Below are positions 20,756 through 32,532 of a DNA stretch of 64,000 nucleotides, one piece after another (the first letter of the stretch is position 1; each line of letters begins with the position of its first letter). Origin of the DNA: Channallabes apus (lineage: Eukaryota > Chordata > Actinopteri > Siluriformes > Clariidae); contig CM060111.1 in NCBI GenBank assembly GCA_030522415.1, forward strand, positions 46,643,059 through 46,707,058, written 5' to 3'. Position numbers and translations under genes: made by a program. The notes beneath the pieces were generated by a model. That model did not search any database and was not told where the DNA came from. It was given only the letters and a program-made list of their open reading frames with translations.

Positions 20756-21721
20756 ATGCTGTCTCATTTGATCACTCAGGTTTGTTGACGGTGAGGTGAT
20801 TGTTTGCTTTACATCTCAGGGAGCCCTCATGTTTGTGTTTCCTTCTGGCTCTCCCTTTTAGTTATGCTGTCATAGTTAGTCCTGCCGGAGTCCCTGCTTG
20901 CACTCTACAGTAAATATACATTCACATTATACATTGTGACTGTGACCATACCTAATTGCAATCTCTCCTCCTCTTCTCTTTCTCCCCCTCTTTCTCTTTC
21001 CTCTCTCCCCCTGTCTCCCCCTTTCACTCGTTCTCTCTCTCTCTCTGTCAAGCTACACATGTCATTCCTGAGCTGCCAGTGATCCAGACTCCCTCTGCCC
21101 TCCGGACCTGTCTAATCCATCCTGGTGCCCCGTTTCTGGTTGGAGGTCTCGTCGCATGGATGCCCCGTGTGTCTCTTTGGGATGCGTCTGGTGTCTGGGG
21201 ATGATTCTCTCTACTTAGAAGATGGTTCTGGCCTCGACTGGTGTTGTCAGCTGTTTCTCTGAGGACTTGACAATTCGATAGTTCAGGACTGGAACTTTCT
21301 ACAAGTCTATCTGTGTCTCCAATAACTACTGGACTCCATTTTACATCAACTATTATAACATCAATTAACATCAACTATTATAGCTGAACCTAACACTTAA
21401 CAATGTATAAATGCAGATAATTTCCTGCTATCTGTTTCACCCAGATGAGGATGGGTTCCCTGTTGAGTCTGGTTCCTCTCAAGGTTTCTTCCTATTACCA
21501 TCTCAGGGAGTTTTTCCTTGCCACTGTCGCACTCGGGCTTGCTCACCAGGGACTATCTGCACATTTTGATTCATACACATTCACATTCCATACAAACTTA
21601 AATAATTCTTTTTATTGTGTAAAGCTGTTTTGAGACAATGTCAATTGTTAAAAGCGCTATACAAATAAAACTGTATTGAATTTAAAAAACTGAACTGAGG
21701 GAGAACAATGGACGCGACGCT

Positions 21722-24385
21722 ATGCGGCGGACCCGAGGGAAACGAGCTGGCATCAGGAACCGGCTGAGAACTTGTGCTCACCGCACACCTCTGCTTAGCA
21801 TCCTGCTCGCCAACGTCCAGTCACTGGAAAACAAACTCAATGACCTCAGGGCCAGGATAAAGTTCCAGAGAGACATTCGTGACTGCAACCTTCTCTGCTT
21901 CACCGAGACATGGCTGAACCCAGCGGTGCCAGACCACGCCATACAACCAGCCGAGTTCTTCTCGGTTCACCGCATGTGCTTAATGGTGAACAACAGCTGG
22001 TGCAACAGCGCGAGCGTTGTTCCTCTTACACGCTCCTGCACACCAAATCTGGAACTACTGTCCATCATGTGTCGTCCTTTTTATCTATCCCGGGAGTTCA
22101 CATCAGTCATAAGCAGCGCCGTTTACATTCCACCACAAGCAGACACAGACATTGCCTTATGCGAGCTGCATGAGGCGCTCACACAGCACCAGACACAGCA
22201 CCGGGACGCTGCGCTTATTGTGGCGGGGGACTTTAATAGTGCCAACCTCAAACGCGCAGCGCCGAACTTTTATCAGCACATCACGTGCCCCACCAGGGGC
22301 GAAAGGACACTGGACCATTGTTATACTACGCTCAAAGACGGTTACAAGGCACAATCTCGTCCAGCGTTTGGTAAATCCGACCACGCCCCCATCTTCCTCA
22401 TGCCAAAATATAAATAAAGACTGAAACAGGAAGTTCCGGTTCAGAGGGAGGTCGCGCGCTGGACGGAACAATCGGTGGCCGCATTACAGGACGCACTCGA
22501 TGACGCAGACTGGGACATGTTCAGAAACAGCTCAGATGATGACGTCAGAGTGTTTACGGAAGCGGTTGTGGGATTTATTGGGAAGCTAGTGGATAATACG
22601 GTGGAGAAAAAGACTATCAGAACGATCCGCGACGCTCTGAGATCTGGCACCGCTGCCTACAACACGGGACTTGCGTCGGGGGACATGGAACCATACAAAG
22701 CTGCATTATACAACGTCCCGAAGGCGGTGAAAGAGGCGAAGCAGCGCTACGGGAGAAAACTAGAGTCACAGCTTCAACAGAGTGACTCTAGGAGCCTGTG
22801 GCAGGGATTAAGGACAATCATGGAGTATAAAGCACCAACATCCGGTATGATGAACGCAGACGCGACTCTGGCAGACGAGCTGAACACCTTCTATGCTCGC
22901 TTCGATGCTGCAGCTAAAGATGCTAGCGATGCTAATGCTAGTGGCGCTAATGCTAACGGCGCTAACAGCTGCAGACAGGAAGACACTGCCAGCACCGGGA
23001 CACTGCTCATCATCTCCGAGCACGACGTGAGGAGAGCCTTCGAGAGAGTGAACACCAGGAAGGCAGCAGGACCAGGCGGCATCTCATGCCGCAGACCAGC
23101 TAGCACCTGTGTTCACTGAGATATTCAACATCTCTTTATCTCAGTCGGTGATCCCCACATGCTTCAAAGAGTCCATCATTGTTCCTGTTCCAAAGAAACC
23201 ACACCCTGCTTCCCTCAATGACTATCGCCCTGTAGCCCTCACCTCAGTAGTGATGAAGTGCTTTCAACGCCTGGTCAGAGACTTCATCATCTCTTCACTA
23301 CTGGACACACTCGACCCACTACAGTTTGCTTATCGTCCGAACCGTTCCACAGACGATGCAATCTCAAATCTCCTCCACACATCTCTCACCCACCTGGACA
23401 CTAAGAGGGGAAATTATGTGAAAATGCTCTTCATCGACTACAGCTCTGCATTTAACACGATAATTCCCTCCACACTCACCACCAAGCTGGAGCACCTGGG
23501 ACTCAGCTCACCCATGTGTCAGTGGATCTCCAACTTCCTAACTGGCAGACCACAGGCAGTAAGGATGGGCGGTCATGTCTCAGCCTCCCTCACACTCAGC
23601 ACTGGAGCCCCCCAGGGTTGTGTTCTGAGCCCCCTGCTATACTCTTTATACACCTACGACTGCGTGGCCACTACCAACTCCACCGCCGTCATCAAGTTTG
23701 CTGACGACACTGTCGTGGTGGGCCTGATCACGAACAACGATGAGTCGGCCTACCTGAAGGAGATTGGAAATCTGGAGAACTGGTGCCAGAGGAACAATCT
23801 CCTCCTGAACGTCAGTAAGACAAAGGAGCTGATAGTGGACTTTAGTACAAAGCAGGAGAGGAACTACCAGACCCCCGTCATCAACATGAGCCCAGTGGAG
23901 AGAGTGGACAGCTTCAGATACCTCGGTGTTCACATCACGCAGGACCTGTCATGGTCCTGTCACCTCAACACCGTGGTGAAAAAGGCCCGGCAGTGTCTGT
24001 ACCACCTCAGACGCTTGAGAGACTTCAGACTGCCCTCCAAGGTGCTCAAGAATTTCTACTCCTGCACCATAGAGAGCATCCTGGCGGGAAACATCATGAC
24101 CTGGTTTGGAAACAGCACCATGCAGGACAGACGAGCTCTACAGAGGGTGGTGCGTTCAGCTGAGCGCATCATCCGCACCAAGCTCCCTGACCTGCACTCA
24201 ATCTACACCAAGCGGTGCTGAACCAAGGCCAGGAAGATCGTGAAGGACCTCAGCCATCCCAACAATGGACTGTTCTCTCTGTTGCAGTCAGGAAAGCGCT
24301 CCCGCTCCCTGAAGGCCAACACAGAGAGACTGAGGAGGAGCTTCTTCCCGCAGGCGATAAGGTCTCTCAACCATACCACATTCAC
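21722..24385 (+). pseudogene. LINE-B ORF2 (endonuclease and reverse transcriptase), disabled
   Basis: Encodes a LINE ORF2 with AP endonuclease (LLANVQSLENKLNDLRA, LLCFTETWLNP, VAGDFNSANL, GKSDHAPIF) and reverse transcriptase ([55 protein letters not shown]). Against the minus-strand copy it has a 14-residue loss after SVHRM, a CAA to TAA stop at 22415-22417, a gap after KTIRT, a frameshift near 23100, and a TGA at 24219-24221. Unlike the other copy it keeps the GDFN endonuclease motif. Confidence 0.9.
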
Positions 24386-24823
24386 ACCACAAACACAGAA
24401 CTAATACAACCTGTTAACGTCAATGGACACTATGGACACTTTCATGCACATCTACACTTATATCGGAACTCATGTTTATGTTTACATTCTGGACCCTTAT
24501 GTTTACATTCTGGACCCTTGCACAAAGACACTTTAATAAGGCACCTTAAGACACGTTTCTATGCATACTTGCACACCATACTTCCTCCACCAAATTTCAA
24601 TAAAAAAAAAAAAGAAAATCTCTATTGTACAGTACATTTCTATTTTTATTTCTATTTTATGTACAGTATACTTTTATTTTTATTTCTATTTTTATTCTAG
24701 TTAAGTTTAAATTTTCCTATCATATTTCTTTATTCATATTTATTTCTTAGTATAAGATTTAATTCTCTCTTTAAGGTCACTGGCGGTCTTGTAAGCATTT
24801 CACTGCATATCGTACTGTGTATG

Positions 24824-25380
24824 TGTCGGGATGCAGAACGTGGACTGTGAAAGTGGACCCAGTTGCAGGTAGAGAGCGAGAGATAAGAGCCGTGTGATCA
24901 GTCAGCGAGGGCGTCGAGCAAAAACGTGAAGCTGAGCCGTGGTCGAGGAGGAGAGCAAGAGATCAAAGCCGTGTGATCAGTCAGCGAGGGCGTCGAGCAA
25001 AAAACGTGAAGCTGAGCCGTGGTCGAGAAACGAAAGCGAAAGTTCAAAGCCGTTAAATCCAAGCGTGGCAATAATCCAAATCGGGAGGCGAGGGGGAAAA
25101 CGAGAAGCAAGCGAAGTCGGCAACGTGAAAAGTCATGAACAGAAACGCGAGAAAACTATGGCCAAAAAAACACACAATAATCCAGCGCGAGGCAGCGCGC
25201 TGCGCTTCCTTATAAGCTGGGTGAAATCAGCGCCAGATGAGAAACCGGTGTGCCGGCGGGGCGGTCCGGGAGGAGCGATGACAGCGTGGGAAAGCATGAT
25301 CATGTGATGAGAGTCTGACAGCGTGGGAAAGGAAATGTCAAAAGGTTTCTGATCAGCGCGAAGGCACTGAGAGCGTGACA
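24824..25380 (-). repeat. Chromovirus-1 3' LTR
   Basis: 557 bp, the 3' LTR in element orientation. It contains an imperfect tandem pair of about 80 bp (24880-24957 and 24958-25037; both carry ccgtgtgatcagtcagcgag). The purine-rich stretch AGAGGAGGGG just upstream in element orientation (about 25383-25392) is the likely polypurine tract. Confidence 0.95.
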
Positions 25381-25391
25381 GTACCCCTCCT

Positions 25392-28300
25392 CTAACGAAC
25401 GCCTCCAGGCGTTACGCGGGGTGCGTTGGGGCAGCGTCTGTAGAAGTCCGTGATCAGGGTTCGGTCGAGGATGAATCTGGCTGGGATCCAGCTTCTCTCC
25501 TCAGGGCCGTAGCCCTCCCAATCCACCAAAAACTGGATTCCTCTGCCTCGCCGGCGGGCCTTCAGGAGTTTTCTGACTGTGTACGCCTCACTGCCATCGA
25601 TGATACGGGGAGGAGGATGAGGGTGGGAGGGTGGACTTAGAGAACAGTTTACAATGCGTCGTAGCTGGGACACATGGAAGGTGGGGTGGATGCGTCGCAT
25701 AGACGATGGGAGTAGGAGACGGACAGCGCACGGGTTGATTATCCTGGTTATTGTGAAGGGTCCGATGAAACGGGGAGAGAGCTTGCGGGAAAGTGTCTTT
25801 AGGGGGATGTCTCTGGTGGCGAGCATGACTCTGTCTCCTATGTGATACCTGGGAGTCTTGGAGCGATGACGGTCCGCCTGTCTCTTGTATAAGCGGGATG
25901 CTTGCAGCAGGGATCGTCTGGCTCGTAACCATGTACTTTTGCAGCGGCGGATAAAGTGTTGTGCCGAGGGGACCTCTACCTCCTCCTCTTGAGTGGGGAA
26001 CAGTGGTGGTTGGTAGCCCAGGCAGCACTGGAACGGAGAGAGGCCCGTTGAGGCAGATGGCAGGGAGTTGTGAGCGTACTCGACCCACGGGAGAAACTTA
26101 CTCCAGGTGGTGGCATCACGAGTAGTCATACACCGGAGGGAGACTTCCATTGCTTGGTTTTTTCGTTCTGTTTGGCCGTTGGATTGGGGATGAAAACCAG
26201 AAGATAGGCTAGGAGAGGCTCCGATGAGTTTACAAAAGGCCCCCCAGAAGCGTGAGGTGAATTGAGGGCCACGGTCTGAAACTATGTCGGTGGGGAGGCC
26301 GTGAAGACGAAAAACATGAAATATCAATTGCTCTGCGGTCTCTTTGGCGGACGGGAGCTTGGGGAGCGGGACTAGGTGGACGGACTTGGAGAAGCGGTCA
26401 ACAATGGTCAGGATGCAAGTGTTTCCGTCAGATGAGGGTAGCCCTGTTACAAAGTCCAGCGAAATATGCGACCAGGGCCGGTGAGGTATGGGTAAGGGTC
26501 TGAGGAGGCCAGCCGGAGGACGGTTGTTGGGTTTGCAGCGGGTGCAAATGTCGCAGGCTGCCACAAAGCTGGAGACATCCCTCCCCATCGTGGACCACCA
26601 GAAACGCTGTTGTATGATAAATAGCGTTCGGGCAGAGCCTGGGTGACAGGACAGCTTGGATCCATGACCCCACTCCAGGACCTGCGGGCGCAGACCGGGG
26701 GGAACAAAGAGGCGATCTGGGGGGACATTGCTTGGGCCGGGCTCCTGAGTCAATGCCTGCTTGACTTTGGTCTCGATGTCTAGCTCTAAGGCGGCAACGA
26801 GACAACGAGATGGTAGAATGGGTTGGCATGGTGTGGGATCTTGTGGGAGGGAGAACTGACGTGAGAGGGCATCAGGCTTAGTGTTCTTAGAACCTGGGCG
26901 GTAGGACAGGGTGAAATTGAATCTTGAGAAGAACAGCGACCACCGAGCTTGGCGGGCATTGAGTCTTTTGGCGGTGCGCAGGTACTCTAAGTTCCTGTGA
27001 TCGGTCCACACTATGAAGGGAAGCTCGGTCCCCTCCAGCCAATGTCTCCACTCCTCTAGTGCTAACTTGATGGCCAGGAGCTCTCGGTCGCCTACGTCAT
27101 AATTCCTCTCAGCTGGAGATAGACGGCGGGAGTAGAATGAGCAGGGGTGCAGCTTGTTGTCTCGCGGGGATCTTTGGGAGAGAATTCCCCCAACGCCAGT
27201 GTTGGAGGCGTCCACTTCTACCACAAACTGGCGAGATGGATCGGGTATGGTGAGTATGGGGGCTGAGGTGAACCGCTTCTTGAGGTCCGTGAAGGCCTTG
27301 TCTGCCTCGTTGTTCCAGCAGAACTGTGTCTTGGGGGAAGTCAGGGAGGTGAGGGGGGCGGCGACAGAACTGTAACCCCGGATGAAGCGGCGATAGAAGT
27401 TCGCGAACCCCAGGAACCGTTGGAGGTCACGTCGAGAGGCTGGCGTGGGCCAGTTGGAGACGGCCTGGACCTTGGCGGGTTCCATCTCCAGTCTGGAGGG
27501 AGAGATGACAAACCCTAGGAACGTTGTGGAAGTTGTATGGAACTCACATTTCTCGGCTTTAACAAAGAGATTGTTCTCTAGGAGCCTCTGCAGAACTTGG
27601 CGAACGTGGTGCCGGTGCTCCTCCAGGCCTCGAGAGAAAATCAAAATGTCGTCCAAATACACGAACACGAAGGAATTCAAGAAGTCACGGAGAACGTCAT
27701 TAATGAGGGCCTGGAATACGGCAGGGGCGTTGGTCAGTCCGAACGGAACCACCAGATACTCGTAATGCCCAGTGGGTGTGTTGAAGGCAGTTTTCCACTC
27801 GTCGCCCTCCCGGATGCGGACGAGGTGATAAGCGTTTCGTAGGTCGAGCTTGGTGAAAATGTCCGCCCCTTGGAGAAGTTCGAAGGCGGTGGCCATGAGA
27901 GGTAACGGGTAGCGGTTCCTGACGGTTATCTCGTTAAGCCCTCTGTAATCAATGCATGGACGAAGGGACTTGTCTTTTTTCTTGACGAAGAAAAATCCTG
28001 CCCCAGCGGGCGAGGAGGATGGACGAATAATTCCGGCGGCGAGGGAATCTGTGATATACTTATTCATGGCCTCTCTTTCTTGGTGTGCCAGAGAGTAAAG
28101 TCTGCCTTTCGGAGGAGAGGTGCCCGGGAGAAGATCAATGGGACAGTCGTATGGTCGGTGCGGCGGAAGTGACATGGCTCGGGTCTTATTGAAGACCTGC
28201 CCAAGATCATGGTATTCGGTGGGTACGCTGGAGATGTCCGGGGTTTCATGGGGCGTGGCCAGGATAGGAGTTGGAGGGAGTGCTGAGTGCAGGCATGTCG

Positions 28301-29585
28301 TGGAGCATGAGGGACTCCAACCCGTGATGACTTGCTTGTTCCAATCGATCTGGGGTCCATGGAGGGCTAGCCAGGAAAGTCCGAGGACCAAGGCGGCGTG
28401 TGATTTCTCCATAATGAAGAGGGAGATCTCCTCAGAGTGGTTCCCTGACGTTCTTAAGGTTAACGGTGGGGTTCTAAGTATGATGGGTGGAAGCCGGCTC
28501 CCATCCAAGGCCTGAACGGCGAGCGGAGTGTCTAGTGGTAAGCCAGGGATCTTTAATGCTCTCACCGTATTCGCGCTGATCAAATTTCGATCGGAGCCGG
28601 AGTCAATTAGTGCCTGAATTGGGTGAGCCTGACCACCGATGATTAGGTTTACGGGAAGTAGGGGACGTGATTGTGGAAATCTATCAGGAGGGGAGCCTTC
28701 TAGTGTTCCCAGTCTGACTAGGGGGGGCCTCCCTTTTAATGAGCAGTCTTTAAGCCTGTGTCCTGAAGCTCCACAGTAAAAACAAGCCCCTTGTAGGCGG
28801 CGTCGGCGTCTCTCCTCGTCAGAGATGCGGGTCCTGCCTAGCTGCATGGGCTCCTCCTGATTGGTTTGCTGCAGGGCAGGAGGCGCGTGCCCTATTCTGG
28901 GGTGCCGTCTTAACTGGAGACGTGAGTCGACCCGCCCGGCGAGATCCATGAGTTCGTGGAGGTCCGTGGGGGTTTCGCGGGAGATGAGCTCATCCTTAAG
29001 AGCTTCTGATAGCCCTTCCAGAAAGACATCCGCTAGGGCTCTGTCATTCCATCCACTAGAAGCGGCTAGGGTGCGGAACTCGATGGCATAGTCGTAAGCA
29101 GAGCGGGATCCCTGATGAAGTCTTAATAACCTTGTTCCCGCCTCCCTGCCGGCGAATGAGCGATCAAAGACCCTCCTCATCTCCTTGGAGAAGTTGTCGA
29201 AGTTCTCGCAGCATGGGTCGCGAGCCTCCCAGAGGGCTGTACTCCACTCCCTGGCTCTATCAGTTAGTAGCGTGATGATGTAGGCCACCCGGGAACGTTC
29301 TGATGAGAAGGAGGAGGTTTGAAGCTCGAAAATCAGTGAGCATTGTGAGAGGAAGGACCTGCAAGTTCCTGGTTCTCCCCCATAGGTGGGAGGGGCTGGT
29401 AGGCGTGGCTCTCGTGGTGTTCCGGGGTGTGAGGTCTGAGCTGTAGGTACCTGGAGCCGTTGTATTTGGGAGATGACGTCAGCTAGAGTTTGTCTCGTGG
29501 CGATGAGTTCCTCCTGGTTCTTTCCGAGGAGCACACTTTGGGTCTCCAGTGCCCGTCGCATTCCGTCTAACCCTGCTGGGTCCAT
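25392..29585 (-). CDS. Chromovirus-1 gag-pol polyprotein
   Basis: A single 1397-residue frame without stops. Order: gag capsid region (about 60-215); a CX2CX4HX4C zinc knuckle ([14 protein letters not shown], about 266-280); aspartic protease with DSG at about 327; reverse transcriptase with YLDD at about 642; RNase H ([22 protein letters not shown]); integrase with an HHCC-type finger (HPGSARTLF then CDICTRC), catalytic Asp in LDFVTGLP (about 1042), Asp in SDRGPQF (about 1102) and Glu in GQTERKNQ (about 1138); the GPF motif RFIGPFTI; and a C-terminal chromodomain ([30 protein letters not shown], about 1335-1385) that should direct insertion to marked chromatin. Gag and pol are fused in one frame, as in Tf1. 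The start is ATG 29583-29585, 19 bp inside the 5' LTR. Confidence 0.97.
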   Translation of the reverse strand: MDPAGLDGMRRALETQSVLLGKNQEELIATRQTLADVISQIQRLQVPTAQTSHPGTPREPRLPAPPTYGGEPGTCRSFLSQCSLIFELQTSSFSSERSRVAYIITLLTDRAREWSTALWEARDPCCENFDNFSKEMRRVFDRSFAGREAGTRLLRLHQGSRSAYDYAIEFRTLAASSGWNDRALADVFLEGLSEALKDELISRETPTDLHELMDLAGRVDSRLQLRRHPRIGHAPPALQQTNQEEPMQLGRTRISDEERRRRRLQGACFYCGASGHRLKDCSLKGRPPLVRLGTLEGSPPDRFPQSRPLLPVNLIIGGQAHPIQALIDSGSDRNLISANTVRALKIPGLPLDTPLAVQALDGSRLPPIILRTPPLTLRTSGNHSEEISLFIMEKSHAALVLGLSWLALHGPQIDWNKQVITGWSPSCSTTCLHSALPPTPILATPHETPDISSVPTEYHDLGQVFNKTRAMSLPPHRPYDCPIDLLPGTSPPKGRLYSLAHQEREAMNKYITDSLAAGIIRPSSSPAGAGFFFVKKKDKSLRPCIDYRGLNEITVRNRYPLPLMATAFELLQGADIFTKLDLRNAYHLVRIREGDEWKTAFNTPTGHYEYLVVPFGLTNAPAVFQALINDVLRDFLNSFVFVYLDDILIFSRGLEEHRHHVRQVLQRLLENNLFVKAEKCEFHTTSTTFLGFVISPSRLEMEPAKVQAVSNWPTPASRRDLQRFLGFANFYRRFIRGYSSVAAPLTSLTSPKTQFCWNNEADKAFTDLKKRFTSAPILTIPDPSRQFVVEVDASNTGVGGILSQRSPRDNKLHPCSFYSRRLSPAERNYDVGDRELLAIKLALEEWRHWLEGTELPFIVWTDHRNLEYLRTAKRLNARQARWSLFFSRFNFTLSYRPGSKNTKPDALSRQFSLPQDPTPCQPILPSRCLVAALELDIETKVKQALTQEPGPSNVPPDRLFVPPGLRPQVLEWGHGSKLSCHPGSARTLFIIQQRFWWSTMGRDVSSFVAACDICTRCKPNNRPPAGLLRPLPIPHRPWSHISLDFVTGLPSSDGNTCILTIVDRFSKSVHLVPLPKLPSAKETAEQLIFHVFRLHGLPTDIVSDRGPQFTSRFWGAFCKLIGASPSLSSGFHPQSNGQTERKNQAMEVSLRCMTTRDATTWSKFLPWVEYAHNSLPSASTGLSPFQCCLGYQPPLFPTQEEEVEVPSAQHFIRRCKSTWLRARRSLLQASRLYKRQADRHRSKTPRYHIGDRVMLATRDIPLKTLSRKLSPRFIGPFTITRIINPCAVRLLLPSSMRRIHPTFHVSQLRRIVNCSLSPPSHPHPPPRIIDGSEAYTVRKLLKARRRGRGIQFLVDWEGYGPEERSWIPARFILDRTLITDFYRRCPNAPRVTPGGVR

Positions 29586-29592
29586 AGTGCTG

Positions 29593-29603
29593 GCTGGATT
29601 ATT
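29593..29603 (-). promoter_or_regulatory. Chromovirus-1 primer-binding site, self-priming type
   Basis: One base inside the 5' LTR, the element strand reads AATAATCCAGC. Its exact 11-nt complement, GCTGGATTATT, occurs in the LTR at 29967-29957, about 28 nt downstream of a TATAAG box. That is where the RNA should begin, so the first 11 nt of the transcript could fold back to prime, as known for Tf1 and sushi-type elements. No tRNA 3'-end match (TGG...) is seen at this position. Confidence 0.7.
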
Positions 29604-29604
29604 C

Positions 29605-30161
29605 TGTCGGGATGCAGAACGTGGACTGTGAAAGTGGACCCAGTTGCAGGTAGAGAGCGAGAGATAAGAGCCGTGTGATCAGTCAGCGAGGGCGTCGAGC
29701 AAAAACGTGAAGCTGAGCCGTGGTCGAGGAGGAGAGCAAGAGATCAAAGCCGTGTGATCAGTCAGCGAGGGCGTCGAGCAAAAAACGTGAAGCTGAGCCG
29801 TGGTCGAGAAACGAAAGCGAAAGTTCAAAGCCGTTAAATCCAAGCGTGGCAATAATCCAAATCGGGAGGCGAGGGGGAAAACGAGAAGCAAGCGAAGTCG
29901 GCAACGTGAAAAGTCATGAACAGAAACGCGAGAAAACTATGGCCAAAAAAACACACAATAATCCAGCGCGAGGCAGCGCGCTGCGCTTCCTTATAAGCTG
30001 GGTGAAATCAGCGCCAGATGAGAAACCGGTGTGCCGGCGGGGCGGTCCGGGAGGAGCGATGACAGCGTGGGAAAGCATGATCATGTGATGAGAGTCTGAC
30101 AGCGTGGGAAAGGAAATGTCAAAAGGTTTCTGATCAGCGCGAAGGCACTGAGAGCGTGACA
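29605..30161 (-). repeat. Chromovirus-1 5' LTR with promoter
   Basis: 557 bp, the same sequence as the LTR at 24824-25380 as far as I compared, including the internal 80-bp tandem pair. In element orientation a TATAAG lies at about 29997-29991 and the predicted transcript start is near 29967. Confidence 0.95.
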
Positions 30162-30199
30162 GTATGACTGTGTATGTGACAAATAAAATTTAAATTTGA

Positions 30200-30534
30200 A
30201 AGTCTCTCAAGCGTCTGAGGTGGTAGAGATCCTGTCGGGCCATTTTCACCACAGTGTTGATGTGACAGGACCATGACAGGTCCTGAATGAAGAGAACACA
30301 GAGGCATCGGAAGCTGTCCACTCTCTCCACTGGGCTCCTGTTGATGACTGGGGTCTGGTAGTTCCTCTCCTGCTTTGTACAAAAGTCCACAATCAGCTCC
30401 TTTGTCTTGCTGACGTTCAGGAGGAGATTGTTATTCTGGCACCATTTCTACCGGATTTCCAATATCCTCTAAGTAGGCCGACTCATCGTTGTTCGTGATC
30501 AGGCCAACCACGACAGTATCGTCAGCAAACTGTG
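30200..30534 (-). mobile_element. LINE-B internal fragment
   Basis: On the minus strand it encodes part of LINE-B ORF2 downstream of the FADD motif ([20 protein letters not shown], then [15 protein letters not shown] with frame changes, [25 protein letters not shown]). It lacks both ends, and abuts the tail of LINE-B copy 1 and, near 30534, a LINE-A-like fragment. Confidence 0.85.
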
Positions 30535-30759
30535 ACTGTGTAAACTGGGAAACTGTGTCTGAGCCCCGAACACTGTCTGGAAGGCTATTCCAAAGCTTTG
30601 GAGCTAAATATGAAAATGCCCTAAACACTTTTGTAGATTTTGAAATTCTGTGAGCTACCAGAAGTCCGGAGTTTTGTGATCTTAAGGAGTGGGGTGGATT
30701 GTAGCGTATCAGAAGACTGATTAGGTATGTGGGCGCTAAACCATTTAAAGCCTTATATG
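30535..30759 (-). pseudogene. LINE-A-like ORF2 C-terminal fragment (diverged)
   Basis: The minus strand encodes [20 protein letters not shown], then FRAFSYLAPKLWNSLPDSVR, clearly related to the LINE-A C-terminus but well diverged. It is cut at 30760 by the LTR of chromovirus-2. Confidence 0.8.
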
Positions 30760-31350
30760 TGTCATGTTTCGAGTGTGTAGAAAGTGGACACATATGCAGG
30801 AGTTACTTTGCACGTCTTTTCCTTTTTATTGTTTTCTTTTTTCAAAGTCTTTCGTTACACAGGAGTAAACTCAAACAAATAAACCAAAACAAAGAACAAA
30901 CCTGAAACTAATACTTGGTCTCCCCGGACTGGCTCCGCAGGCCGGCAAGCTCGATTTATCGGAAATATTCCATGCACGCCTTAAAAGTCCCGAACAGGTT
31001 CACCTCGAACGAGGCTGCGTTTTCAACTTGAACTTGAATGAAAAGAGAACTCAGTTTGCTCTCAGTCCTTGCTCTGAGTTTTAATTCTGAAGGGGAGACA
31101 TGAACACGTATTTCAAAAATGTGCAAGAGACACACACACAATCAGACATGAACGACGACAGTGAACGGACGAGACGCTACGGGTTTCGGCCGGCTTAAAT
31201 AGAGACACACAGGGGCGAGACACAGGTGTACATAATTCGTGATTATGAGGACATACCAACACTGACACACTAGGTGGGGGCAAAGTGGTGGCTCAGTAGT
31301 CCGGAGACCCAGATCTTATTCCCCCGGACCGTGGTGGCACAGATGTTACA
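30760..31350 (-). repeat. Chromovirus-2 3' LTR (putative)
   Basis: Runs from tgtcatgtttcg to gatgttaca, so it has TG and CA ends, and is followed by gtacccccccctcc, like the LTR/polypurine junction of chromovirus-1 (gacagtacccctcctc). The partner LTR is missing, so the limits are inferred. Confidence 0.65.
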
Positions 31351-31860
31351 GTACCCCCCCCTCCTTCAGGACCGGCCTCCCGTGGGAGGCGAGGGCAACC
31401 CCGACGTCTTACCTGAGGAGGTCGGTACTCGCGGCCTGAGTGGACTGCCCGACGAGCGGGGCGCCCCGGAGATCGAGGAGGCCAGCGAGCTGGCCGATCT
31501 TCGTGAAAGGTGGTGATTAATTCGGGGCTTAAGATGTCCATGGCCGGGACCCAACTCCTCTCCTCCGGACCGTACCCCTCCCAATCCAGAAGATATTGGA
31601 GGGACCCTCCTCTTCTCTGAGAATCTAGCAACCTCGTTACCTTAAATGCTGGTGTGCCCTCTATCTCCACAGCCCCATGGAGCGAGGGCTCGGCTTTGCC
31701 CTCGTCTAGGGGTCCCTGGATCACCGGCCTTAGAAGTGACATATGAAGCACAGGGTGAATATGCATGTGGGAAGGTAGTTGGAGTTTAAATGATACTGGG
31801 TTGACTTGCGCTAAAATAACAAAGGGACCAATATATCTGGTGGAAAGCTTGTAACGCTTG

Positions 31861-32532
31861 GATTTAATTAACCGCTTGGTTACAAAAAAACGGATTCGGG
31901 AATCTAAATATGGGCTGTTAAACACTACTTCCGGTATTGCGTAATCGCGGCAGGACAATATACGACGTGACACAAAACAATTGTAATAAATTAAACCAAG
32001 TGTATTATACAGCAACAAACAGATAAATAAATAAACAAGGTGCACCAAAACCAATATATACAAATATAATACAAATAGAAAAAGTGTGTGTGTGATGTAT
32101 GCGGGTGTGTGAGTGTGTGTATGTTAGTCCAGAGTCTGAAAAAACGGCAATTGGGGTGAAATGGTGAGTTGGAGAGATTGTTCGATCTCACCAGATAACG
32201 ATGGTAGATCTGGGAGATCGAGAAACGGAATGAGCTGGGTACTGAATGAAATTATCGGTATATAATCCACAAGCAGTCGCTCAGCTTAAAAAACCACACA
32301 GCGCGCTGTCATCATCTCTCCGTGCCGGCTTTATGCCGGATCATGTGACCCACGTCACTTTCGGGTTCTCTTGCGTCGCGATCGCGCATGCGCGTGGGAA
32401 CTTGCCCGGTGACCAACACTGTCAAAGGGGAAAACAAACTGCTAGGGCACATCTTCGGCCACAGGTGAGCAGCATTAGCTCTTCAACCAATTAACTGTGA
32501 TTGAAAATGTCCATTTTGTGTGGCTGCGCTAC
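31861..32532. mobile_element. Unclassified 672-bp insertion in the chromovirus-2 integrase
   Basis: The integrase C-terminal frame (VWLSTRDLNLHLPCRKL ... STRYIGPF) is broken exactly between two copies of aagctt (31855-31860 and 32533-32538), which looks like a 6-bp target duplication. The insert begins gtaacgc and ends gcgctac, a weak 7-bp inverted match. It contains a GC-rich block (32310-32420) and a tataatcc stretch, but no coding sequence I recognise. A solo LTR or a small DNA element are both possible. Confidence 0.6.

Larger units (their letters stand above)
15734..21690 (+). mobile_element. LINE-A copy 1, near-complete L2/CR1-type LINE
   Basis: Begins at ggaattcatctccaaac, the same point as the copy at 39518, and ends in the caaataaaactgtattgaat tail. 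It has ORF1, ORF2 and a long 3' UTR. A fragment of another LINE (19833-20755) is inserted in its 3' UTR. Net length without that insert is about 5.0 kb. It is the best-preserved copy here, with two key faults noted under ORF2. Confidence 0.9.
24824..30161 (-). mobile_element. Chromovirus-1 (Ty3 LTR retrotransposon), complete and young
   Basis: A 5338-bp LTR element on the minus strand, bounded by two 557-bp LTRs that start TG and end CA. The 5-bp target duplication gtatg lies at 24819-24823 and 30162-30166. One uninterrupted gag-pol frame fills the inside. The LTRs look the same along their length by eye, and the coding frame is undamaged, so the insertion is recent and the copy may still be competent. 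A C-terminal chromodomain places it with the chromoviruses (Tf1/sushi-like). Confidence 0.97.
21694..30199 (+). mobile_element. LINE-B copy 1, 5'-truncated and split by a chromovirus
   Basis: LINE-B starts at ctgagggagaacaatggacg, which lies about 240 bp inside the full-length copy at 46340-49627. It runs to 24823, is interrupted by a 5.3-kb LTR element, and finishes with its last 38 bp (30162-30199, tgtgacaaataaaatttaaa). It sits directly against the LINE-A tail. An A/T-rich low-complexity stretch at 24600-24720 is in its 3' UTR. Confidence 0.85.

Noticed and set aside
24939..25307. A 122-codon open frame found in each chromovirus LTR
   Set aside because: It is antisense to the element and made from the LTR tandem repeat; no protein features.
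27154..28515. Several plus-strand open frames opposite the chromovirus pol
   Set aside because: They are shadows of the minus-strand gag-pol, with no recognisable domains.
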